The notes below the pieces were generated by a model that saw only the letters and a list, made by a program, of their open reading frames with translations, was not told where the DNA came from and did no database searches. A stretch of DNA of 64,000 nt from Apostichopus japonicus (Eukaryota; Echinodermata; Holothuroidea; Aspidochirotida; Stichopodidae), in assembly GCF_037975245.1 (NCBI RefSeq), contig NC_092569.1, forward strand, positions 35,562,668 to 35,626,667. Direction: 5' to 3'. How positions within the stretch are numbered: the stretch's first letter is position 1; each line of letters starts with the position of its first letter. The position numbers and the translations under genes are program-made. Shown here piece by piece: positions 51,905 to 63,754 of the stretch.

Positions 51905-54500
51905 GTCCTCTATTAAAAAAAAAACATGTTTTTATCGTTTCTGTCAGATAGCATCTAAACAAATGCCATTTATCCCAAAGAGACACATCTTACTTAACAT
52001 CTGTTTGGAACTTGCCTGTTAGAATTGCTGTAAATGACAAATTGTTTAAAGTGAATAAAAGCTTACAGCTATCCCAATCCAAGTCGAATTTCATCAATAA
52101 CGTCGCCAAATGTCAGCATTCTTAAAGTAGTGTTCCTGTTTGTAACTCTAGCCAGTCTCTATAAAGAGTTGCCATGTATTGAGGAGGGTTAACTCTGGAC
52201 AAAAATATCTTTATGAGCCTGTGTCTATCATTGGACGTGTTGTCATTTTGTCATTGGTGATCATCAGTCTGACTGCTTTTTCTGCTAGTGCATATGACTA
52301 GTATTTTGAGTTTCATACCATTTATGTGAATAGCTTCTAGTTTCACTGTTCCAGTTTCAGTCCATATTTATTTTTTTCTGCTAGTCTTTCAGTATTTCAT
52401 ATAGTGGTCACATAAGCTATTGTTTTATCATTCCACATTTAATAAGATTTTGCATATTACAACAGTCACCTGTGTCATTGGCAGGTATATAAAGACAATT
52501 GTATATATGCCATCAGTACTGACTAAATAAAACGTGAATCTTGTCGATTTGACTGAAAAGTATTTTATCTTTGGAAAACAGATTTCATCAGGAAATTTGC
52601 GGTTAAGTTTCCATGAAGTTGCGAAACTTTTTTTTTAAACTCTGCATGTAAGTGATATATTTTGTTAAATTTGTTGTTCGAAGTGCTGATCGTTCACTCA
52701 TACTTTTAGACACCGGTAATGATTTCACCTTGCTGAAATTAAAGTAAATGTTCCAGTGATAGTTTGACCGCTTTTGTAATACAAACAATTTGACAATGTT
52801 TCACACAGGTAGTTGCTTATAGACAAAAGAATTAAAGTGACCAAATTGTACAAAAAGAATATCCAAACAATAGGGAAAGTTTGCAAGAGTCTTCAATATA
52901 TTTATTCTATCGCACAGACGCATCAATTTGAGAGTCAATATTCATTTCTGCAGTTACATTTTACGTGAAACAGTTTTGTAAATATTCAATACCAAGGAAC
53001 CACAACATCACGGAATCGTTACGATCGTTACAAATATGAGAAAAGAGGTTAATATTTACAACATCAAAATCATCTCAAATGTTCAATTTAAATCTGTAAT
53101 CGCAGTGTTCATACATACATAGAATAAAGTTCTGTTAGAAATTCCAATAACATATTTTTATATGTGTTTTATTTGCTTAACATATAAACTACTTCACTAT
53201 TAACGTACCTTCAACCTACCGTGGAGAAGTGAAGCCTAAGTTGTTCCAAAACAAGTTTCTCTCTCACACTCTATTTAGATACACACAATGTAAGCTTAAC
53301 CGATATCTTTGATTTTCTTTGAAATAAGTGAATATGTATAACTGGCATATTCAAAATAGTCCTATTGTGTTTGATATTTTTTTATTCCGAAGGCTACATT
53401 ATTACTAGGCTCCAATTACAAAACACATGATAGCGGTACCACCGTATGAAAACCTTCATTAATAATTATACCATACCTTGACCAGTGTAATTTAAATTAG
53501 ATACATTTTTGAGACATGTGGAAGTTCCAACACTCTCTAATTACAGATATTCACCATATTTTCGCCATTTACCTTTAACCAATAAAACAATTAAAGACCA
53601 CAACGTTTTCTTAAGTAATAATATACATGATATCAAATGCTATGCAATAAATGTCTATATATCAAGAGCAAATTCAAAGATAATTGAAAAAAGTGCGAAT
53701 TGCGCGCTATAAGGTCGTTGAAGCCAACTCCCGTGTAATGCGTCAGGGAACTTCGTCAGAAGAAATGTTTAGAAGTTTCAGAAGAAAGTTAGAAACATTT
53801 TGAGCCATTTCTATAGACTAAAGATTAGCCCTTTGATATGGTGTAAAGGCAAGGTTGTGTTATTAATCATGTACGTGATATTGTATGGACAAATTGATAT
53901 GGGGAATATTATCCGTGATGTCATCGTACCTGAATTGGCTTAGCTTGTAGTCTACACTAAATTGTGTAGAAACGATGCGTTTTTAGATAACTATATCCCT
54001 GGCTTCTCTTTTTTCTACAACACCAAACTTGAAATAGATATTGCAATTGTGTGTTCATGATTTAGTCACTCATTGACTAAGTGATCATTCTAAACGGTTA
54101 ATTATGAATTTTATTATTACTAATGTGTTAACCAAACAATCAGTTGATATTGCAAGCAACAAAGTTGAGCCATTATACCAATTTGAACAGAGAATAGAGG
54201 GCACTTGAAGGTGAGAGCAAGTTGGGATAAATATCTGACATGCTGATACTACACTATAACATACTAAATAACTTTATTATTTATTGATGACGTATGGCGT
54301 GATTCTATATTCACCCTCAGCATGTACTCTTATATCCATTACACTGCATAAGCCGTTAGGTGATATTAATACCATGTATGACATCCTTAGTAAATCCCTC
54401 TGGTCAAACTGTTCCGTTCGTTTTTATTCTGTCCATAGACTAACTGCCTCGACGTTGAGTAGTGTATACATAATGGATATTTAGTGTCAAAGCTAACTTA
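51905..54500. repeat. Segmental duplication, block B (3' side of copy 5)
   Basis: Counterpart of 37814-40406, without the solo LTR. Similarity continues into copy 5. Confidence 0.85.
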
Positions 54501-54801
54501 TACAGACATGAAGACCTAGAGGATGATTATAATGATAAAGAAGTATTAAGCACGATGTGTATTGTTGAGAGCAGATATATAATATCATGTTTTTGTCACA
54601 TTTATTACTACATTTAATTTGATTTGCAAAGTCCTGAAAATTTTTTGGGGCTTAATAACTTATTCATAGATTCGGGCAGTGGCTTAATGCTGGTTGGTTT
54701 AAATGTTTTGTGACCTATTTATCACCTTTTGCAACGAAGAATTGCCTCAATCAACAAATCACGTGATTCAATACGTGTACACGTATTGATGGACGTATAA
54801 T

Positions 54802-55070
54802 TCAGAGAGGTTTGATTTTCATTTCAGTTGTAGCAATATCGCAGTCAGAAATCATTCGTTCTCTGTCGTAAATGCACACTCCATGATCCCAGCCATAGCC
54901 AAAATTTCCATTGAAATTCGCTGTAGTACATGTCAATTCATCATTATACCCATTGTACCACCAGCCACCGAGATGATGATCATTCACGCAATCTTGTGAT
55001 GTATCGTTATCGTTGTCAGAGTAATGTGTTGAAAATTCACTACCACGATGATATCCCATGTAGTCATATT
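54802..55070 (-). CDS. Copy 5 FReD C-terminal exon
   Basis: A 269-base exon matching copy 4 closely, with YSDNDNDTSQDC and GGWWYNGYNDELTC. Open through MKIKPL and stop. Confidence 0.8.
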
Positions 55071-55472
55071 CTGTGTACAATGAGAAGGAAAACGTAACCA
55101 GCAAAAAAAACATCTTTCTTCTAAATTTACTTTTTTTCTCAAGAAAAATCGAAACTAAAATAACTCTCATCATCGTCTACTGTGACGATGGTGATGACAA
55201 TGAAGATGAAATGAAAATTGAAGACGAAGACGACAACGAAGATGACGAAGATAACGATGGCGACAATGATGACGATGAAGATTTTGAGAAATTTTGAGAA
55301 AATTGACGGTTTTGTTATAAGTGATGCTAATGCTCCTTAAATATCGAAAGTGCCAGTCGATCAGTTACCACAATAAACCAGGTTCCACACTCTATCATGT
55401 AGGTTTACAAATATCGTTCATGGCATAAACTGTGCATTGCATTATAGGCTACGATAAACATGTTTTACTCAC

Positions 55473-55741
55473 CCAAGCTGCCTGTATAACTGCCGAGCTC
55501 TTCTATTGCATAGTTGTTGACTTCTGAACCAATTCGAAAGAGATCATACTGAAGATAGTGGGTAATGTTATTACTCCGTTTTTTTAAATTCCATTCTCAT
55601 TGTGTAGTTCCGTTGAGCAGTTAAGTTGGCTAATCGGTCGTTTCCAAGCCAATGTGAAATAGTTCCGCGTCTATATAAGCCAGATCTGTAACGATCCCAG
55701 TTTTCGTAAAAACCATTGTTATCGACGCGGAGCTGAAAAAA
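55473..55741 (-). pseudogene. Copy 5 FReD middle exon, +1 frameshift
   Basis: 269 bases against 268 in copy 4. The plus-strand T run at 55579-55585 has 7 bases, copy 4 has 6. The frame reaches a stop three codons later. Other splice and FReD features are kept. Confidence 0.8.
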
Positions 55742-56199
55742 CTAAACAATAACAGCAAAACAAAAATAGGTTTATATCAGTTAGTTGAGGCTCATTAAGG
55801 AAGTATTCACGGTCCACTTGAAACCAGATTAGTCAAGAAAAGTACTTCTGTGATGTTTTTATGGAATATATGAATGGTCTATATATTAACAGAAAAGACA
55901 CTCTCCCCTCATATATCTAGGTGGATATTTGCAGCCCAGCCATATAATCAAAGTTTATTTCTGCTCCTTAAAAATATATAGTTTCACTTCAATTAAATTA
56001 TGTTTAGCACAACAAAAACAAAATAATACTTGTTCTTCAACACTCTGTTCTTTAATGTTGAAGTACGTAGGTTAATTAGTCCCACGTAGTAAATTTCAGG
56101 GGCGTAGTATAGAAGTACAATGTGTGGTATGGTACATGTTATTTCTCTTACATAAAACGACAACTATCATGGACATAAACTAAATGAAAGTCTTCTTAC

Positions 56200-56490
56200 A
56201 GTCCATCCGTCTTTGCAATACGCTTCGAAAGGTTCTCCTTGCCATGTAAGCGGGTATATCAAGTGAAAACCTTCACTGATTACGCCGTTGTCGTAAAGAT
56301 CTTGGCAATCCTGTACACGTTTACATACTGTCCCATTTCCCATATAGTTCACGTTGCATTCGCACGACATATTTCCTTTATAGTTTTGGCACATCGCATG
56401 TTCACTGCATGTATAGTTTATGCATGCAAGAACGTTATTCTCACATGAGCATGTTTCCGTGCAGTCCATGGTCACGTACGATCCGCCATT
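56200..56490 (-). CDS. Copy 5 VWC/EGF-like exon and FReD start
   Basis: A 291-base open exon: MDCTETCSCENNVLAC, CNVNYMGNGTVC, DCQDLYDNGVISEGFHLIYP. Confidence 0.8.
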
Positions 56491-57120
56491 CTTAATACAG
56501 AGAAAAGAGAATAAATGTTAATTAGCTATATATATAACTTTAAGGAATTGTCTTTCATATGACCTTTATTTAGTCCGTCCAGAAATATGCACAGGTGTTC
56601 GATTAAGTCAGGCCGGGCGTAGATAGAGTATTACTTGGAAAGTTCTTGGCTTCACATTTGATTGGCTCTGCGGAGCAATATGCTTAAATTATTATATGCT
56701 GGATTTATTATTCTCTCCAGTCCCCTTCCGTCAACCGCACATGATATCCAACTCAAGATTTATCACGACGATACTTCTTATCAGTAAAAAAATATGGTAC
56801 CATATACTTAGGCTATCGACAATAGAGTTAATTTCTGCAGTTCTGAGTTTAAGGAATTATTCACCAAAATTCATCCCATATATGCTTATCAATTGAACTT
56901 ACTTTCCTTTTGTATATGCTTATTTTACAGGACATTTTTCTCATAGCTCTTTAAACTTATCTTATGCAAAGTTGCTTAATTTGAGTCTTACATAACAGAG
57001 GAGAACGAAGCAGAACAATGAATACAGAAATTATGCCATAGTCTGAAATTAAAAAAAATGTTTATGTCGATAATTTTTTATCGAGTAGGAAATGTAAGAT
57101 GTGTGTAGCTATGGCCATAC

Positions 57121-57189
57121 CTTCTGTTGTTATTGCTGTGGTTATCGGTGAACTCGTGGATTGCAGGAAGTTGCCAGTCGACATTCGTC
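57121..57189 (-). CDS. Copy 5 linker exon (RMST type)
   Basis: A 69-base phase 1-1 exon, RMSTGNFLQSTSSPITTAIT. Closest to 45236-45304. Confidence 0.65.
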
Positions 57190-57473
57190 CTAACAGTCAA
57201 GAATATAAAACTAGCATTATCTTAAAACAAACGGTGAATTAATTTACCAAGAAAACAATGGTAAAATATCATTTCATAATGTAAGGATGTAAGTTGAGAG
57301 TCCTGATGGGGAAGCGGACGATTCCTTCCGATTAAACCTATCTGACTAACTTTTTTCCACAGTCGGTTAAAGAACTGATATAAAACAAAAGTTTGGTTAA
57401 ATAACAGTTTAATACAATAAGCGAGAAGAGACTATGCTGATATTATAAAACTACTAAAACAGTATATACGTAC

Positions 57474-57521
<48 letters not shown>

Positions 57522-58660
57522 CCATTAAAAATCCATTAAATTAGAGTAACTTATATACGGATACCCAACGGAACAATGTATTGAAGGTGCCTCTCGTACC
57601 CACTATGAAAATGTTGTATTATCTCTTGTAGACAACAACTGCTTCGATTTTTTGTTTGCAAAACAGCAATTCGGTTAGTCAAATACATGTTGCAAATCGT
57701 TCAAATTAAAAGTTTTTATTTTGTTCATCTTAAAAGAGATTTTTGATTTTGTTTTGTTATATATTTAAATGACAGTTTTCTGCTTTTCGTTGCATTCCAT
57801 TACCACATTGCATATGTTGTATATTAAGAAAATGTCAATATTTGGATTCTGCCATCTTGTTTTAAATTCAGAATAATAGTATTCTGATCTACGTTAAGAA
57901 TAATGCATAGTGTTATATACGTTTCATAACTGACTTGTCACTGTCAGCACCGCCGTGAAACGCTGACACGTAAATGTAGACAAATCTATTACATTTCCTA
58001 CACTCCTGCAAAAAAAATCAAATAAATCAATACTTGTATGATGTAGAAAAGCTTAAACACGGTCGTAATCATAAAAATGGTCGACATCATAAACATTGTC
58101 GAAATCAATCAACATGTTAATTTGTTATTGCTCTATGATGAAACTACAAATTTCCTTTTTTTTTTGAAAGAAGAATGAGCGAGTTATCATATACTGAGAA
58201 ACTGTCTCGGCACTACTGCAACAGCCTTACACGTTTATCAAAACTGCAACTGTTAATAAATTGTGCCAATGTTCCAATGTAAGTGACCAAAGCGTCTGAT
58301 GATACTATCAATTTAAACAACTTTTTTGTTTGTTTAAGTAATTAATACGTGACTGAATTGATTTTATCCATCATTTCTCGAAGATTAAGTAAAGCTTAAC
58401 ACCATTTTTTAATAGAAATAATTATATCTACAAATTCCAGTACGATATTTTAGAAGGAAAATACATTTAACAGATAGTTTTTTTTCGTTACGTAGCAGAT
58501 ACCTGTCCGAACATTCGGAAGAAATGTATACTTAAGTGTTTACTCACACACAAATATTTTACAAACTTTCCAATTGTGAAGTATAAATGCACAACTCTTT
58601 ATTATAGACTTTAGTTGAGTTTAAAACAGTCTTACTTAATTTAATTTGAGAAAAACCTAC

Positions 58661-58729
58661 CTGTGTTTGACATCATAGAAGACACCTCTGGAGAAGTCGC
58701 ATCAAACATACCATTGTTTTGACTGTCTT
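58661..58729 (-). CDS. Copy 5 linker exon (EDGQ type)
   Basis: A 69-base phase 1-1 exon, DSQNNGMFDATSPEVSSMMS. Counterpart of 47563-47631. Confidence 0.65.
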
Positions 58730-60073
58730 CTAAAAACAAACATATTTGATTGAAGAATAAACTATCATGTTAATTGTCAAACAAAAACATCTATAATTCA
58801 TTCAAATGAGGTACGAGTTATAGAAACTCGACTAAAACAAAATCTTCTTTATATAAGTTGTATTATGCAATCGCATTTAGACACGAAATAATGATAGAAG
58901 ATAAACAAAGGCTTCCACTTTCATTTACATACAATACATATATACAAGTTACTCAAATAGATTAGCAAGGACTTCCGCTTTCAATTACACACAATACATA
59001 TATACAAATATACAAATAGAATTGCAAGGAACTCCAATTTCAAACTTAATCAACTGCTTGGATGGTTTTACCTACAATATATATAGTCCATCGGTAACAA
59101 CCATAATATTTCAATATAAAATACGAGGTATCCCCCAAAAGTTTATCCGGACCAGGCAATGAAATAATCGGGATTCGCATTTCATGCGATTTATCATCTC
59201 AATACATGCGCATATTCTCGTGAAGCTTCACTAGACTGAGAGACGTATGTCCACGTAAGTCTACCATGCACATTTAATGTCCACCGCCTGCTTTGCTAGA
59301 AATCCAAGGAATGCACTCATAATTTTGATTAGCGGGATTTTAAAAATATGCGTAACTGTTATTTTTCATTATTCCCACAATGAGTAGTAAGGTTTTATCT
59401 CACGGAGAAATACATCACTCTGAAGGGAAGTGAAAAGTCAAGTTGACACTTTTCTTAAAAAAACGGGTTCTCTGATGTATGCCGAGAAATTTTCCGTAGA
59501 ATGCTTCGATAGCAAAGTACATATTCTTAATACTTATCAGCTTGTTGCGTTCTTACTTTACGTTGTGTTGATATTTTCGCCACGGTATATGTTATGAGTA
59601 ATATAGTGTATCATACTTGTATTTTGGATTCATCAATTGTAGTTTTAAAATAATATAGTCATTATAACTAATGAATTTGTTAAAATCAGTCTTCGATACA
59701 TGCAGTAATGATATGCAACCTAAAAACAAAAACAATTATTTCGAGCATTTCGTTTGACTCATTACCATTTGTTAACATAACGATACATGAAAGCAAATAA
59801 TGTTGTCCATATTATTCTTCAAACATTTAATGTAGGACGTAAAGATTAACTCAAGTTTATGTCAGTGACTCTGCCTAGAAGAATTAAACTAACTATATTA
59901 CTACATTTAGTATTCCCATGCAATACTCCTGATATAAAACCCGGCAACGGGAACTCATAGCGGGCATTTCGTTTGACTTATTACCATGCGTTAAATTATA
60001 TTACAACATTAAACGGAAGTAAATCAAGTTTGTTTACACAATAATATATAAAAAGTGAGTTTTATATCCATAC

Positions 60074-60142
60074 CTTCTGTAGTTATTGATGTGGTTACCG
60101 GTGAACTCGTGGATTGCAGAAAATTATCCGTCGACATTCGTC
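60074..60142 (-). CDS. Copy 5 second RMST-type linker exon
   Basis: A 69-base phase 1-1 exon, RMSTDNFLQSTSSPVTTSIT. It is a duplicate of the exon at 57121 within the same gene. Confidence 0.65.
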
Positions 60143-61037
60143 CTAACAGTCAAGAATATGAAAAGAGCATTTCGTTAAAATAAATGGTGAATTTATTTAC
60201 CAAGAAAATATTGAGAGTAAACCTTAAGAATGATTTTATATTGTTAGGATTTAACTCGAGAGTCCTGATGGGGAGACGGACATATAGATTCCTTCCGATC
60301 AAACCCCTCTGACTAGCTTTTTCCACAGTCGGAAAAAGAAATTATATAAAACAAAAGTTTGGTAAAATAACAGTTTAAAACAATAAGCGAGAAGAGACTA
60401 TGCTGATATTATAAAACTACTAAAACAGTTTGGTATGGTAAATGATATTTTTCCAGAAACATGATACCAAAGCTAAAGGCCTATATACAAATGCATCGGT
60501 CAATCTAACAATAATCATAGTACTAAGAAAATGGTCTTCGAATAGTTGAACAAAAAGGAAAAAAAATTAATATAGCCAGTTACTCGTGAATAAAGACTGA
60601 TTCTAAATTTATTTTCTGTCGTCTAGCTAAATGCTTACAGTGAATCGGATATTTTCAGAATAAATTTGATGTTTTTTCCCTTTCATTCTTTGAATGGAAA
60701 CTCTACCAATGAAGCTGATGAATATATCATTTCTAACGGATGCACTATCAAGCAGTACCAGCACGTTACAATATTAACAAGAATATATGCTTTACACATG
60801 GTGAAATGTTAATTTATCTTCGCTATATAAAAGTATCGGCTGTATCCTACTGATAATAGCTTGGATATGATGTATTACTAAGATTGCTGTAAAATACTCA
60901 ACATTGGTCAAATTGAAGAGTCAATAGGAACTATTCTGCAGAACATCAACAAATCCCCGAAATACGTAGCTCTGATAACAGACCACCGCTTTTGATATAT
61001 ATGATTTGCACAGCGTATTATAAAACTAACTTCCAAC

Positions 61038-61094
61038 CTGCTGTGGTTATTGATTTTGTTGAGGACTAAAAAGTCGACTTGGATGATGTCGAAT
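61038..61094 (-). pseudogene. Copy 5 linker exon with stop
   Basis: A 57-base phase 1-1 exon matching 46071-46127, but codon 10 is TAG (61066-61068) where copy 4 has CAG. It could be skipped without frame change. Confidence 0.65.
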
Positions 61095-61788
61095 CTGTAA
61101 TCGAGTGTAAAATTATTTCTTCCTTACTTGAATATAAATAATTGTGAACACTTGGAACATTTCAGTAATTTTCAGTAACGAAAGAAAAAAAGAGTAAAGT
61201 TAATTTGCTCCGACCTCCATCTACTACAATATTTTATATGAACATGCTGTAGAAAAGTTCGTCCGGCAACAATACTGGTGAGTAATTTTTAGTCGTCTAT
61301 CTAGTATTCTATCTTCTATATCAGTGAGTCTGGGTAAAGAAACAGATAACTGAACATCTGCTGCCATAAAAAAAAATTAAGTGGAAAATATGCATATATA
61401 CATTTCCTTCTAAAACAGATTTATTTGATGTCTTGGTTAGTTTTCTTTCTTTCCCTTTGGGCCAGTACTCAGAGGGTTGAATGTCAAATAAAGTTTATAT
61501 TTAGAGAGGATGGTTGTAAATACATCATCACTATAACTTTACATGAATTAGCAAAGCGTTTAACTAATTTTCAGTTATTTCGGCGTTCTCTATATATTCA
61601 CCAAACAGTTCATTCAAATTACTATTATGCATATGACATATACGCTTGAATATAACATGTAAATAAAGCTTTAAATGAAATCACTGTTCTTTTTGCAGTG
61701 AAAGAAAAATCAGATTTTATTTTGATACATGTATTACTTGTCTACATTTATAACTTCTTAGATTACCTTAATAGCAACTGTTACTTAC

Positions 61789-61884
61789 CGGTTTTCGGTA
61801 TTAGCTCCATTTGATTACTACAGTTACCACCACAAGGTATAACGGCATCTTTAATTGAGTGTCGTTTTGTGCACTTGAAAAATG
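61789..61884 (-). CDS. Copy 5 three-cysteine exon
   Basis: A 96-base phase 1-1 exon, AFFKCTKRHSIKDAV, with three Cys as in copy 2. Confidence 0.75.
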
Positions 61885-62031
61885 CTGAAATCATAAGATA
61901 CAGTTGCATAACAAATATTTGCTACAAGTATAATAACTGATCCGAGTTTGCTGATTCATGCTTTTTCTTTAAATTCAAAACGTCTAAGTAATGAGATGAA
62001 ATGTTAGATCTACTTTCCGTACTCTACTTAC

Positions 62032-62113
62032 CAACGCTTCCCGCCATCGAAGAATAAATGCAAATACCAAGAAGGAAGCAATGAAAGATACACGAAAACT
62101 GAATTGCACTCAT
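62032..62113 (-). CDS. Copy 5 exon 1: signal peptide
   Basis: ATG at 62113-62111 opens MSAIQFSCIFHCFLLGICIY. 82 bases, phase 1, donor GTAAGT. Close to copy 2 exon 1 and unlike copy 4. Confidence 0.8.
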
Positions 62114-62480
62114 CTTCTTTTATCAATGTTTAGTAGAAACTAAGATTTGTTCTGGATAATTCCTTGTCAAGCTCATCAATGTTCTCAGTTACTTTGAAAA
62201 CCCTCGTGTCGCTACGCAGATACCGAAGTCTGGGGGAACACACAACCGATCACGTGATTCATGTTCAGCATTATTATTAATGTTAATATTCTACAAAAGC
62301 AAAAAAGAAAACGGAAACAGCCGTGCTATTTATCGAAGGATATTGACGTCGTTTGGAATTCAATATGAAGCCTACTTCTACAGAATTATACGCAAAGACA
62401 CAATATTAAAAATCTATGATATATAATCAATAAACAGACCTATTTCTTTATAATTGAATTCATTAATTTTTATCATGTCT
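62114..62480 (-). promoter_or_regulatory. Upstream region of copy 5
   Basis: Matches the copy 2 upstream block in reverse orientation, with E-box-like CACGTG at 62251-62256. Similarity to copy 2 stops near 62480. Confidence 0.5.
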
Positions 62481-62555
62481 TAAATTTGTGATTTTGGGGA
62501 TCGTGATTTAAGAAAACGTGTTTTGTTTTATTAATATTTTTTATATGAATTCTGA
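62481..62555. other. Inversion junction between copies 5 and 6
   Basis: Left of this point the minus strand matches the copy 2 promoter. From about 62556 the plus strand matches copy 2 intron 2 (13760 onward). The two halves of one ancestral layout thus meet head to head. Confidence 0.55.
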
Positions 62556-63502
62556 AGTAACTGAATCATTGTGAAACACTTTGTTTGTTATGGAAAGTTA
62601 TAATGACGATACATTTACTACCAGCTTCTCTAGATATGAACCCTATTTGGCAATAAGCTCTATAGGTCATGGCCCAAATGGAAGAGAAAGAAAAGGTATC
62701 AAACAAATTTGTTTTAGAATACAATTTATATATGCATATTTTCGGTTCAAACGAACCACTTAATTTTTTAGTGGCATTCGATGTTCTGTTATCTGTTTCT
62801 CTAAACAGACTTACTGACATATAAAGCTTACTTTTTATATTTTTATCGTGTAAACAAATTTTATTTACTTATGTTTAGTGTTTTTATATACGTTAACGAA
62901 TGGTAATAAGTCACAAGAAATGCCCGATATGAGTTTTCCTTGCTGGGTTTTATATTAGGAGCATTACATGCGAGTACTAAATTTAGATAATATTTTAATT
63001 ATAACTAATTCTTTCTAGGCAGAGTCACTGACATAAAGTTAAGTTCACCTTTACGTCCTAGTTGAAAGGTTTGAAGATTAATTTGGAAAAGCACAATTCG
63101 TTAAAGAAATACTTGAATTAATTTTATTTGTTGTTAGGTTGCATATCATCGTTACATGGATCAAACTAATTTTAACAAATTCATTCATTATAATGACTAC
63201 ATTATTTTACAACTACCATTGATGAGTCCCAAATACTATAATAATACACTACCTCAATCATGACATATACCTTGGGGGAAATATCAACACAAGGTGAAGT
63301 AAAACCGCATCAAGCTGGTTAGTTTTAAGTCTATATGCAATTTGCTATCCAAACATTCATTCGAATATTTCTAATTCTATATCTCTGACAGTTAGACGAG
63401 GTAGGTTACATGTTTTCTTAGATATTAATGTATAGGATTTAAAAAGTTAACATGCATTAGAACAAAAGAACAACATCTGACACTGATCATTTCTGTTTAC
63501 AG
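62556..63502 (+). other. Copy 6 intron sequence
   Basis: Matches copy 2 intron 2 (for example TATTTTCGGTTCAAACG, near 13925 and 62737). An inverted match lies inside copy 5 at about 59690-60000. No exon 1 or 2 is present on this strand. Confidence 0.6.
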
Positions 63503-63754
63503 ATGAGAGAATAAAAAAGGAAGCAACACTGGGTGGATTCAAATCAACGTGAACGCCCTCTACTGATGAAATGCGATCATTTATGTCAACCGGTAAAACG
63601 TCAACACCAACAAAAGGAACGTTGGAAACGGATATCAGTGACCGATCAACAACTGCGGCGCACTCAACAGATGGAATGCGAATATTACCATCAACTGATG
63701 AAAGGACAACGCGAATCAAGAGTTTGTTGTCAACAACAAGGATGCCTAAAACAG
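63503..63754 (+). pseudogene. Copy 6 Ser/Thr-rich linker exon with stop
   Basis: A 252-base phase 1-1 exon equal in length to copy 2 exon 3, with MRSFMSTGKTSTPTKGT and MRILPSTDERTTR. TGA at 63550-63552 interrupts it. The rest of copy 6 lies beyond the window. Confidence 0.7.

Larger units (their letters stand above)
54802..62113 (-). pseudogene. Copy 5: mosaic TIL-EGF-FReD pseudogene
   Basis: Read from 62113 down: signal exon 62032-62113 and three-Cys exon 61789-61884, both of copy 2 type; linkers 61038-61094, 60074-60142, 58661-58729 and 57121-57189, of copy 4 type with one duplicated; then VWC/EGF-like 56200-56490, FReD 55473-55741 and 54802-55070. Defects: TAG at 61066-61068, no TIL exon (region deleted near 56.69 kb, which also breaks the phase 1 to 0 join), and one extra base in a 7-T run at 55579-55585 that shifts the FReD frame. 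Head and tail come from different gene types, so it is a chimera. It could still be transcribed from the copy 2-type promoter. Confidence 0.8.

Noticed and set aside
54284-54484. 66-residue frame in duplication block B
   Set aside because: Block A carries changes including a stop in the same stretch (near 40.3 kb), and there is no domain or splice signal.
55073-55297. Acidic frame (DDGDDNEDEMKIEDEDD) beside the copy 5 last exon
   Set aside because: A GAT/GAC/GAA simple-sequence stretch in the intron, on the strand opposite the gene. The copy 4 version at 42590-42710 is not open in the same way.
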